From Candolleomyces eurysporus (Eukaryota; Basidiomycota; Agaricomycetes; Agaricales; Psathyrellaceae), in assembly GCA_027579435.1 (NCBI GenBank), contig JANBPK010000255.1, positions 1 to 41,808 on the forward strand: a stretch of DNA of 41,808 nt, in the 5' to 3' direction. Positions 24,820 through 34,000 of this stretch are shown here, piece by piece. Under the pieces are notes generated by a model. The model was not told the DNA's origin, made no database searches, and saw only the letters and a list, made by a program, of their open reading frames with translations. The stretch's first letter is position 1. Each line of letters starts with the position of its first letter. The position numbers and the translations under genes are program-made.

Positions 24820-25325
24820 CACCTGTATATTTCAACCCCCAGTATAATCTAAATGCCTTTGCAGTAGCCAATCTCACTGCCCAGCTGAGGTCAACCATAG
24901 AACGGAGGGGATGGAGCTACGTTGCTCGTAGCCTGCTACGGAGATTGGACTCAAGGGTGCTTGTATGTTCATCTGTTCTGCAAGCCAAACAGAAATTTCG
25001 GGCAGCGAAAGAAGCCATTTGTTCGTTTGTTCGTCGCCGCTTCAATCCTGGGATCGGAAAGTCGACACTCATCAACACCATCTTTACGTCCTATTTGATC
25101 GACTTGAATTGACAACTCTCAGCGGACAAACCTGTTAGGCGGACTACCGCGATCCAGATCGGCCCTGATGGTGCATTTGCTTGTGAGCGCTGAGCTTATC
25201 AAACCCCATTTCTTGCTTCTCTCGAGGTGGCGTTGTCGGCAATGGCAGTTACCGTTGGGAGTGGTGTCAAGCTGCGATTAAACATCGTCGACACACCTGG
25301 ATTCTCCGATCAGGCTCCAGAGCGG
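24820..25325 (+). pseudogene. Septin GTPase gene fragment 1 (decayed)
   Basis: Three pieces of a septin GTPase domain appear in the right order. PGIGKSTLINTIFTSYLID at 25047-25103 is the P-loop (G1, GxxxxGKS/T). SADKPVRRTTAIQ at about 25121-25160 matches the switch I region. GVKLRLNIVDTPGFSDQ at about 25262-25315 is the G3 DxxG block in the form typical of septins. A probable intron (gtgagc, at about 25182) separates the last two. Stops interrupt the frame after SYLIDLN, and the sequence ends right after G3. Upstream, GCAGTAGCCAATC at about 24863 is shared with 4585. It is neither full length nor a single open frame, so it is a relic. Septins are filament-forming GTPases of the cell cortex. 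Confidence 0.7.
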
Positions 25326-26115
25326 GTAACCCACTCTCCTCGCAACATCCCTCTCCAAAGCCTGCATCAACTTTGTCAAGCACTTCTTGGAGCTGCTGGT
25401 CGATTTGCGTTGCACCTTCAGCTGGGGCTTGCACGGCGGTTTGGGTGCCTGCAAGGCCCGTGAGTCCGAGCCTGTACAGAGGGGTTGACGATGGTAGGGG
25501 CACACTGGTTGCCTAAAATCCATCCTGGAGCTGGTAGCGTGTAGTCCCGATAGGCCGCCTTCAAGAAAGGGTGCCAATTTGGCCCTGGGGAGCATCAATT
25601 GTCGTTGAAGGCTAGCAAGAAACCTAAGCTTCCAGTCAATACAATCTCCTCGAAATAGAAGAGTAACAAAGCGCAGACCCTCTGAACAGAGATAATGGAA
25701 AAAAACATAAGATGCATTTGGTTGCACTAACTTACTCTGAGAGAGAGCTGGTTGAGGAGAGCGGTCGCAGAGTGAAGAACACATTCAACTGGGTTCTTGT
25801 CTTTTCAAAGATTTGAAGTATTGACTTGACGAACAAGGGCGGGAGCCGGGGGAGAACAGATGTTCTCCGATGTTCTCCTGTATCGCAGGTCTTTAGGCGA
25901 GAATCGTTCTCCGGCTGGTGCGTCTATCTGAGTGGTGGGAGTCGCGTGCGCCTGATCGATGATCCCCGGCTCCACACAAAGTGTGGAGAGGGTTTTGTTC
26001 CGACGAAACGTAGATCCTCTCTGTCAAATGAATCGTACTGTGAGATTTTGTCTCCATATATAGGCTTTGTGGGACCGTCAGTCTTGCCAGGCTCCGGAGT
26101 TCGTGCCTAATGACA
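25326..26115 (-). mobile_element. Probable fragment of an LTR retrotransposon (minus strand)
   Basis: The septin homology stops abruptly at about 25325 and is followed by sequence that looks organised on the - strand. That strand shows a TATA box (TATATATGG, about 26055-26063), a leader-like region, and then a coding-looking frame at 25503-25331 (LGLTGLAGTQTAVQAPAEG, then QIDQQLQEVLDK). The order resembles the 5' LTR and start of gag in a fungal retroelement. I could not define both LTR ends, a primer-binding site or a target duplication, so the assignment rests on layout and composition. Confidence 0.35.
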
Positions 26116-26369
26116 TCATCCGTATCCCAGCGCTATGCTCATTCCGAAGCAGCCGTCGCGCGTCTCCCGTGGTCGAAGACTGTCCACCTTTCGATGAATC
26201 TCATTGCCCAGATGAATATCCGCTCTATTACGACCCACTGTATTTTCCGGAGCTGTTCGTAGACCTATACGACGACGAGAAGCTCTTATGTGGTTGGCTG
26301 GTTGTGAACCTTACTGCACCAGGAGTCGGGACTGGCGCTGCTGCGCCGCTACGATTCGTGATTCTGTGA
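26110..26369 (+). other. Unassigned open frame, acidic/aromatic-rich
   Basis: A frame ending in TGA at 26367 encodes a stretch rich in Asp, Glu, Pro and Tyr (for example DEYPLYYDPLYFPELFVDL). The composition looks protein-like, but no start codon, partner exon or family is recognised. It could be an exon of a lost gene. The bases from 26370 to about 26689 show nothing I can support. Confidence 0.25.
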
Positions 26370-26689
26370 CTGGGTTTCAAGGTTTCTATTTGCACTGTGA
26401 CTGGCCAGGTAGGAACCGAACACCCGTGCTCAACCGAATTATGCGCCACTCTTGTTTGTACCGCGTTGTCGAGTCGTGGACTACCCATTTCTCCCCTGCC
26501 CCTTGACGGCCTCGTCCCCTTCCTCACCAACAACTTCCCGAATTCTCTGTGTGTGTATTTCATGGGTGCTGTAGGGTGGTTACTGACAGACCCCGCGTTC
26601 GTTCGGTCTCCTACCAACAACTACACATCTCCTCAAAACCGAGCGTAATTCGAATGCCAATGATAAACCAACGTGGCCACACAATCTGC

Positions 26690-27123
26690 TAACAGCAACC
26701 AAAATTCTGCGCCGCGTCTGATGCCGGTTTCGACTCCATCACGCCGCAACAGACTGAGCACAGGCTCTAGATCTTGAAGCGTGGCTTCCAGCTCAATGTT
26801 AACCCTGTTGGTGAGTCCCAGACTCCCAGTCCCTTTTCTTCTTTACGATTTCTCATTTCTATGATGGGTTGGAACGTTGTGGGGAGTTACGTGCTCGGGA
26901 GAAAGGGGAGGGATGGTTGGACCTGGGACGTAAAGCGTGGACGAGCGAAGGCGTGGAGACGCGTTCTTTACCCTGTTTCTGACCATACGAGTAAAGAGAC
27001 GAGCATGATAATGCCCGTCATGTTTTTACAGGTCAAACTAGATTCGGAAAGTCGGCACTCATTAACACCATCTTTATGTCCTACTTGATTGACTCGAAGG
27101 AATCGTTCTCAGCGGATGAGCTA
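26690..27123 (+). pseudogene. Septin GTPase gene fragment 2 (N-terminus and G1)
   Basis: Two exon-like pieces are joined by a plausible intron. The first encodes SAPRLMPVST near 26705 and, after an in-frame stop at about 26770, LKRGFQLNVNPV up to 26811. That matches the conserved (K)RGFxFNVMVVG strand before the septin P-loop. The intron runs from gtgagtcc at about 26813 to ttacag at about 27030. The next exon encodes GQTRFGKSALINTIF and SYLIDSKESFSADE. In G1 the usual Gly before GKS is Phe, and one further change (S-A for S-T) affects the Mg-binding position. Homology ends at about 27120, where the duplicated flank block begins. It is a second, independently decayed copy, because G1 is also present in fragment 1. 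Confidence 0.65.
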
Positions 27124-27476
27124 CTACCTTAGACCGGGGCTCAGACTCGACGAAAGTGACACTCTCCCTTGCTGGTGTTGTCCTTGGCATAGAGGGTGAG
27201 GTTCGAAGGAATCTCAATGAATGCTAGTCAGTTCTTTCCTTTAGTCTCACACTTTTCAACGCCACAATGGCTGACTGATCAAATTGAGTGTGCATGGTTT
27301 CAAGTCTATCAGGTATGTACTCAATACCGTCTTGCAGCCTATTAATTCTTCTTCTCGCTCTCGTTTCCCTTCGCCTGTCCAGAAACTTTTTCGAAAATTG
27401 GAAGAAGAGGAGGCTCTTCTGGTCGTCTCGCTTCCTTCCAGCGGCTGTCACCGGGACACCGGTCCTCGTCGTCGCG

Positions 27477-27668
27477 ATGGCTGTCTCGCCCTCCTTCCTC
27501 CGCCCCTATTCCGCCACGTTCAATGTGACCGTAAACCCTTCCATATACTTCATCTTCGTCTTCCCCTTGCCAAGTACTGCATTCACTTTTGTGGGTATTT
27601 ATTTTGATTTAGCTTCCTTTTTTCTATTTAATGCTGCGTTCCGCTGCAGGTTGACCACTGAACCGTGA
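27477..27668 (+). CDS. Small conserved ORF, 63 aa (second copy)
   Basis: This is the duplicate of 5314-5505, with the same ATG, length and stop and a handful of amino-acid changes. It starts MAVSPSFLRPYSATF. The same caution applies: it lies partly in repeat sequence and no function is known. Confidence 0.2.
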   Translation: MAVSPSFLRPYSATFNVTVNPSIYFIFVFPLPSTAFTFVGIYFDLASFFLFNAAFRCRLTTEP

Positions 27669-27905
27669 TTCAACTCAATCCACCATCTTAGATCGCTCTG
27701 GTGTCCAATGGAGGATAGGAATATGAAGTCTGTTGATCGGTTGAGCTACTTTTTTCTCCTTCGCTCTCACTCTCTTTCCCCTTTGTTATCTGGGCTTAGG
27801 ACTAACACTACTCTTGTACCGTGTCTGGATCGTCGCTGGGAAAGGAGATACGTGAAGACGAAAGAAAGCAAATTTGCAGAATATTCCTTGTTTCGGGAAT
27901 ATACC
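27610..27905 (+). repeat. Alpha repeat, forward copy 3
   Basis: The equivalent of 5455-5790 in the right duplication, carrying CGCTCTGGTGTCCAATGG and GCAGAATATTCCTTG. It lacks an insertion of about 30 bp present in the left copy near 5670. Confidence 0.55.
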
Positions 27906-28156
27906 GTAAGCTTTCTTGTTCTCTGTACTTTCAATTCTAGGTCGCTGGTGTCCCGTAAGGTCNTTTTCNTTTTTTTTAGCTCGGTTTGTCAGTCAGCGAC
28001 TCTCATCCTACCTGGTTATCTGGGTTTGGGATGAAGTATGCTCAACCGAAAGCGTGGTCCATCTCGATCCTCAGGGGGTAGATTCGGCTTTGGGAAAGGG
28101 GTTGCTTCTTTTTTTCCCTGATGGCATTAGAAGGCTTGTACTTGAGCGAGGGTTAG

Positions 28157-29050
28157 TGCTCGGCGCTCAGGCATAGTACGACTTGGAGTCGAGGATTTCC
28201 GAGCAGTCCGCGTTCATTTACGTGTCTGCAAACTGCGGGATGGTCCCATTCCATAAGCGTACCCTCAGAATTCTCTCCATTCTTTGGATTTGGGATTAAT
28301 AGCGCCAACCGGGTATGGACCGTGATCGTTGGGCAGCTCAACCACTGTCTTCCTAACACCAGCGCAAAAAAATTAGAAAAAGCAACAGGTGTATTCCTGA
28401 GCGATAAGCATTCTACAGATCTACTTAGAAGATCCTTCAACTTTCCCCATTTTCCAGCTACAAGTCGACCTTCCGAGGAGTCCGGAGTTGCTTATCAGAC
28501 CATTCAAGCGCCCAGTGCAAATTTGTGGGGTGTCAGCTAAAGATGTACCCTAAAATCTTTGTTTGTCATTACGTGTCACATATGAGCAAGCTTTCATCTC
28601 CTTGTACCTGAAATGGTCAGAGGATCGCAGAGAAGACCCAAATAGCGGATTCCTTACCACCGCGCTGGCTGTCAGTGGAATAACGGACGGCAAGATGATG
28701 GGGACTGGCCATGTTTGGGAATGACACTAAATTTAACTCTTTCAGTGGCGCGGCCCACAGATCTAGACTCGCAGGGGATAGAGAAAGCCATGTAATGACA
28801 CCCTCATCTTGGTAATCTCGGGGAGACTCGCTCCACAATATAGGCTAATTGGGGAGCTGCCAATGTGCATATGTCAAACCACCTCTGGGTCTAAGGGAAG
28901 TTGGGGAACGTGGAAGGATCGTATGACCCCTCGGGCGCCTATCATATCGATATTGAATAAGTTATGCTACCATTTGAATCTGGCTTTGATCTGACCATGA
29001 CCGGTCATTCGTCCATTTGTGCCGACACCTATTCAGCCACGACCCAACCA
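28157..29050 (+). repeat. Beta repeat, copy 4
   Basis: The counterpart of copy 1 (6046-6960), with sub-motifs at about 28195 and 28471. It has a short deletion in the first sub-motif, where the TCAGACC part is missing. Confidence 0.7.
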
Positions 29051-29079
29051 TGCCACTAAACTACAGTTCTGCTCATTGC

Positions 29080-29330
29080 AAGATCCGGGTCGCTCTGATG
29101 TCTAATGGAGTTAGGGATTCAAGGTTTCTTGGTTGGTCAAGGTGGGTTTTGTCTCCCTCATTCTCACTCTCTTTCCCCTTCGTTCTCTGGACTCGGACTA
29201 ATGCTGCCTGTAGCCTGTGTTTGGATCGTCGAAGTGTGCTGAAGCATTGGAGGAAAGGGTGAATGTGAAGAAGACAGGAAGAAAGCAAATTGTAGAATGT
29301 TCGTTGACATGGGCATACACCATTGTTGAC
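29080..29330 (+). repeat. Alpha repeat, forward copy 4
   Basis: The counterpart of 6985-7225. It faces the inverted copy at 29870-30215 across about 540 bp, so this is the left arm of a long imperfect inverted repeat upstream of gene D. Confidence 0.55.
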
Positions 29331-29869
29331 GCTCTNCCCCCCTTGAAGACCTGTGGTCAATGGGCCGATGCTTCGCACGGCAGTTCTCCGAGGCATTTTG
29401 ACCTGTTGGGGTTTCAATGCATTCAACTACACACTTCGGGAGGCGGACGGAATGAAGGTGATGCACATGAGAATGACACACCAAATTGAGCGGCGGAGCT
29501 TAAAGCTCACCATCACTGCAAAAGCTTGGCGGCAAAGGCTCGAGGGTAACAATGTACCCGAGTCAAAATGCCTCGGAATCGTCAGACTACCGAGCGGTAC
29601 GCAGGCGCATGCAAGTCCGTAAGCACTCCAACAAGAATGACGGGGCTTGCTATGTTTGGACGTAATGAGGTTGTTTGACGCTGACGTTGAATCGTGGGTG
29701 AAAAAGCGTAACATGGGCTTGCCTCTCACCACTACCACAATCCATTCATAACTCAGGCCTCACCAACGAGCCTTCTAATGAGAGTGCCTAAGACAAATTT
29801 AAACCGAGCTAGAACAACGATAGCCTTTACAGTACTATTACCCTCAACGACACCACTGACCGGGGATTG

Positions 29870-30215
29870 AGAGTGCGGAAAAAAAATAAAAACAGCGATG
29901 TATTCCCGAAACAAATGAACATTCTACAAATTTACTTGCTTTCTTCGTCACCTTCTCCCCTTTCGTAACAACAGTCTTCCAAGCTTTTAACACACTCAGG
30001 CAGTCCAGACACGGTACAAGGTACACGGGCATCGTTGGTCCCAACCCCAGAGAATGAGGGGAGGAGTGTGTGAGAACGGGGAAGACAAAATACAGCTCGA
30101 CTAACTACCCTCCGTTGGACACCGGAGCGACCCAGGATCGTGGAATGAGCTGGATCACAGTGCCCAACCTGTAGCAAAAGAACGCGACATTAAATAGAAA
30201 GAAATAGTAAGCTTC
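29870..30215 (-). repeat. Alpha repeat, inverted full-length copy
   Basis: On the - strand it reads through TTTCTATTTAATG, GGTCGCTCCGGTGTCC and CATTCTCTGG to GTAGAATGTTC, in the same order as the forward copies. It lies directly before beta copy 5. Confidence 0.6.
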
Positions 30216-30223
30216 ATCAATAT

Positions 30224-30990
30224 AAGTGCTCAGCGCTCCAAGTGAGTTGAGAACTTCCGAGCAGTCCGGATTCTTGTCAGACCATTTGGTGCCTGAGAAA
30301 CTGTATGGCGCTCCCGTGCCATAATCGTCTCCCTGGAATGCTTTTTATTCTATGGATTTGGGACTAATTGCGCCAATCCACAACGAATCGCGATCACTGG
30401 GTAGCGCTTGATTGCTATCCTTCTAATACCATCGCCAACAAACCTGCATATTCCTGACTATGTAATAGATATATAGATGTTCTTGAATTATTCTCCAACT
30501 TCCCCATTTTCTAGTTACAAGTTGACCTTACGAGCAGTCCAGGATTGCTCAGGCTTGTCAGATCACTCAAGCGCCGAGTGCGAATTTCTGCGATGTTCGC
30601 TGAAGATCTTGAAGTTTTTGCCTATCATTACATGTGAGTACGAAGTGGCGGGGACAACGCAGACAAGACACTTAGCGCGCTAGCTGTCAGTGGATGACAG
30701 GGTGGAATGATGGGACTTGCCATGTTTAGGCATCTACTCACGCTCGGAGCGCGGACGATAGAATCGTGGAAAAAGCAGTAGCATTCAATCTGTACAGGCA
30801 TGGCAGTAGCAGTGCCATTCTCAATTGGGAAAGGTGCTACCCATATCTGATCCATATCGGGAAGATCTGCCGTGCACATTGACACCCCCTCTCAGACGAG
30901 TTTTCCCAATGTCGTTTGTAAATCCTTCTTGAGCCCGCCGCACCATCAGTCCCTGCCTCAATATGACCTTGGGCGCTTTTCATATAGGCC
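30224..30990 (+). repeat. Beta repeat, copy 5 (5' flank of gene D)
   Basis: This starts at AAGTGCTCAGCGCTCC. The first sub-motif is at about 30255 (ACTTCCGAGCAGTCC), the second is diverged at about 30530, and CAAGCGCCGAGTGCGAATTT is present. It ends at the gene D promoter with CCTTGGGCGC. Confidence 0.65.
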
Positions 30991-30995
30991 ATGTT

Positions 30996-31010
30996 TCCAT
31001 ATAATAGCAG
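30996..31010 (+). promoter_or_regulatory. Possible TATA-like element of gene D
   Basis: CATATAATAGCAG lies about 70 bp before the ATG at 31071, in line with the spacing before B and C. Confidence 0.35.
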
Positions 31011-31070
31011 TAGAGGCCGAGTAGCATACATCAATACCCTATTTTCATTGCCCCTGGGAAGTCAGAGAGA

Positions 31071-34000
31071 ATGGGCGACTCCGATATCGTGGTGTGTTTC
31101 CCTTGCCGTTCCATGTTGAAAGAGTCACTGAGGAGACGCCGATTGCGGACGCCGATTGCGGACGCAGTATGCAATCGATGACAGTGAAGCTGAGAAAGCG
31201 CAGCTTCGCGAATCGAGTTTGACGGCCAGCGGCATTTTGCCTACTCCGAAATCGCCTAAGGTTGAGGTTCAGGGTCCACTAGTGGAAGTGAAAGATGGAG
31301 GAGGAGCGCCAGGCGATGGAGGCGACGCAGGAAGGGAGCGAAAGGGGAAGGAAGATACTCTCGAGTTCAGACGAGAAGCTAGGATATGGTACCTGTACCT
31401 AGAGGACGCCGAACAAGAGGCGAAGGACAGGGTGGAACTGTGGAAAACCGGGCTGGACTCCCTCCTCATTTTCGTGAGCATGCCATTCCGATCGATTGAG
31501 TAAGACCACAATCTGACAGTGCCCATGACAGGCTGGTCTGTTCGCTGGAATCGTCTCATCATTCGTTATCGATGCTCGTCGAGACCTCCTTACGAATCCA
31601 GAGCAGAATCTCCTGAGCGACATACGGGACACTTTACGCGGGATGTCAGTCATCGACTTCGTTAACATCCCAGTCTCACAGAAGTGGATCAACGGTCTGT
31701 GGCTTGTAAGCCTCTATATCACCCTCTTCAGCGCAATTATGGGGGTCCTGGCCAAAGCCTGGCTCGCGAAATTCGTCCCTGCGACCACGAGACGTGAAGC
31801 TGCGGACGCTTATCGCCGGTACAAATTGGACAAGCAGGCGGAGTTGTGGCATTTGGAGGAAGTTATCACCCTCGTGCCGCTGCTTGTTCAAATTGCTTCA
31901 TTTCTCTTCCTGGGTGGGCTGGTCGTTCAGAGTTTTACTGATGATCAGACTCTTGGGCATGCCCTTCTGGCCTTTTGCATATCCGGTTGTGCCATTTACC
32001 TGACTATGACCCTTCTTCCCTTATTCGTCGGCTCTTCACCTTTCAATACTCCCCTTTCGGACCTCCTAGTGTGGCTGGGCAAACTGCTTGTTGGCCTATT
32101 GACTTCGAAGTGGCCCTCCAACTCCGGATGGCAGGTGAAGACGGATATTAACGAGGCGTTAGCAGATATCCTCTACGCCAAGCTGATCAGATCGCCGAAA
32201 CCAACATACGTTGACGAAGCGGCGACAGAAATCGCTCGACCTTCCCACAAGAAGAAATATTGGATTGATCGTTTGTGTCAGGATGACACTTCTAAATGGC
32301 TTTTAGCACGCTTCGGACAGCATTTGTCGACGAGAACCGATAATGGGATCGAGCGGAACGAGATCCTTTGCAACCACGTACTTGCCTTTCTCCAACTCGT
32401 GGACCATCTCGAGGACAAGATCGCAACCAATCCGAAGGAAATCCCGCTTGAAGTCATGCTCCTGGACTACGAACATCTCCTTGATTCCCTGCGAGACTCA
32501 CTGGGATCCGGGTATCCCCTTTATCGCTGGAACAACCTACCCGAATCACTTCGCTCACTATCATTTGGCCTCAGGACGCAAATTCTGAGCCTTTTCAAAT
32601 CGCTCCCAAAAGATTATCGGAAACGTAAAGATTCGACGCTTATTGAACTCGATTTCCATTCCAACGAGATGTCGGATCGTCCTTGGGAGCTGACGTGTCG
32701 GGAAATCCGTTCTACTCATAAACTGCACTTCATGTTGGCCGCGTGTCGTNGCGTCCTGCAAGGAGAGAAGAATGTGAAGACTACCAGTGCCTTTATCCTG
32801 GGTCTGTGTCTGGCAAAGGGTAAGTCGCGCTCTTCCGTGTCGTTGGGTAATATTTGGCTTACACTAGTGCGTAGCTGGCTGCGCTGCGTCAGAGACAGGG
32901 CGTACAAGCGAATGGGCGGGGAGCATAGAGGCAACGGAACGTACCGTTGTTGATTCGCTGGCACTTGAGTTTTTGACTCGACTCTATGCGGCTACAAGTG
33001 CGTGTTCGTTTTCCGTCTATCTCACAGGAAAGGAAAACTGATTGTTCTCTTAGTGGATGAACTAGTGGACATGGCGGCAGCAGCCCTGAACGACATATCG
33101 TCCCTATCCCTGGGGCTTGAAATCGGCGCTGCTCACCCACATCAGGGAATATTGGAGACCCTTTTCTCCACATTAGCTCTTCCTGATTGTGCCTTACGGG
33201 TTCACACCATCAAGATGCTCAACCAAATCCCAGACCTGAAACGTAAGATTCGTCCGATGTTTACAAGTCGTGATGGTCCACCTAAGATTTTTTATTTTTC
33301 TTCTTTCGCAGCCAACTTGTTCAATACTGGCTCGATTGAAATCATCTCGAATATGACCGTATACGAAGACGAGGGTGCTAGAGAGGATGGGCTGCAAATA
33401 CTAGCGACTTTGGTAGCATCCTCAGAGGAAATAATGCCTCTGGTCACCACTGCTCTACTTGCTAGTGCCGAGTCGGGGTTCAATAACGAACCGCAGCAGC
33501 GTTTGCGCACTGTTGCGTTTGTTAGAACCATTTGGGACGGTACGTGTCTTGATGGGAGCGGGCTATTAGCAACCTCACACTTAACCCCTGTTTCCAGATT
33601 CCTGGAGTCCGTTCAACTCCCTTGTCGGCCAATTTATTCCCGGCTTGGTTGAGGTTGCCCTGAATGCTGACTCGACGGATGTTCGACAGCCAGCGCTGCG
33701 CTTGGCGAAGGATGTATGGGAAGGAGGTAATTGAATCCCGGTGTCATCTACTCTTTGAATCTAACATCCATGTTTTTTGCAGAATTTGCATCAGAGATTA
33801 AGAGCGCAATACCGAAGACCCTCAATGCGGGGTTGGACAGCCCGGAGTCTTGGAAGCGTTACCATATCGTGACCGACCTCTCAGACCTGCTCAAAGACGA
33901 TGGAACAAAAGATGCCTCGGAAAAGCCACCGTATGCCTTTGCGTGGAGCTGGGATACCGACTCTTTGGTGCAAGACATATTTCCTGTTTTATTCGAGAAG

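Larger units (their letters stand above)
27121..31070. repeat. Segmental duplication, right copy (5' flank of gene D)
   Basis: This is the partner of 4948-8329, with the same order of landmarks: the CTACCTTAGACC start, the 63-aa frame, alpha, beta, alpha, inverted alpha, beta, and then the DUF6535 gene. This copy keeps about 500 bp between the forward and inverted alpha repeats that the left copy lacks. Confidence 0.75.

Noticed and set aside
25047..25325. AIG1, dynamin or Ras-type GTPase instead of septin
   Set aside because: The VKLRLNIVDTPGF block and the order GKSTLINTIF, then RRTTAIQ, are typical of septins. The other families lack this combination.
25278..25784. 168-codon minus-strand open frame as a separate gene
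   Set aside because: It overlaps the septin G3 block and a second, better-looking minus frame. It shows no motif, so it is treated as part of the probable retroelement fragment.
31156..31503. Taking the open frame from 31156 as the start of gene D
   Set aside because: The first codon is TTG and no ATG lies in that frame before the membrane helix. A spliced ATG exon at 31071 fits better. The same reasoning rejects GTG at 17388 and TTG at 8440.
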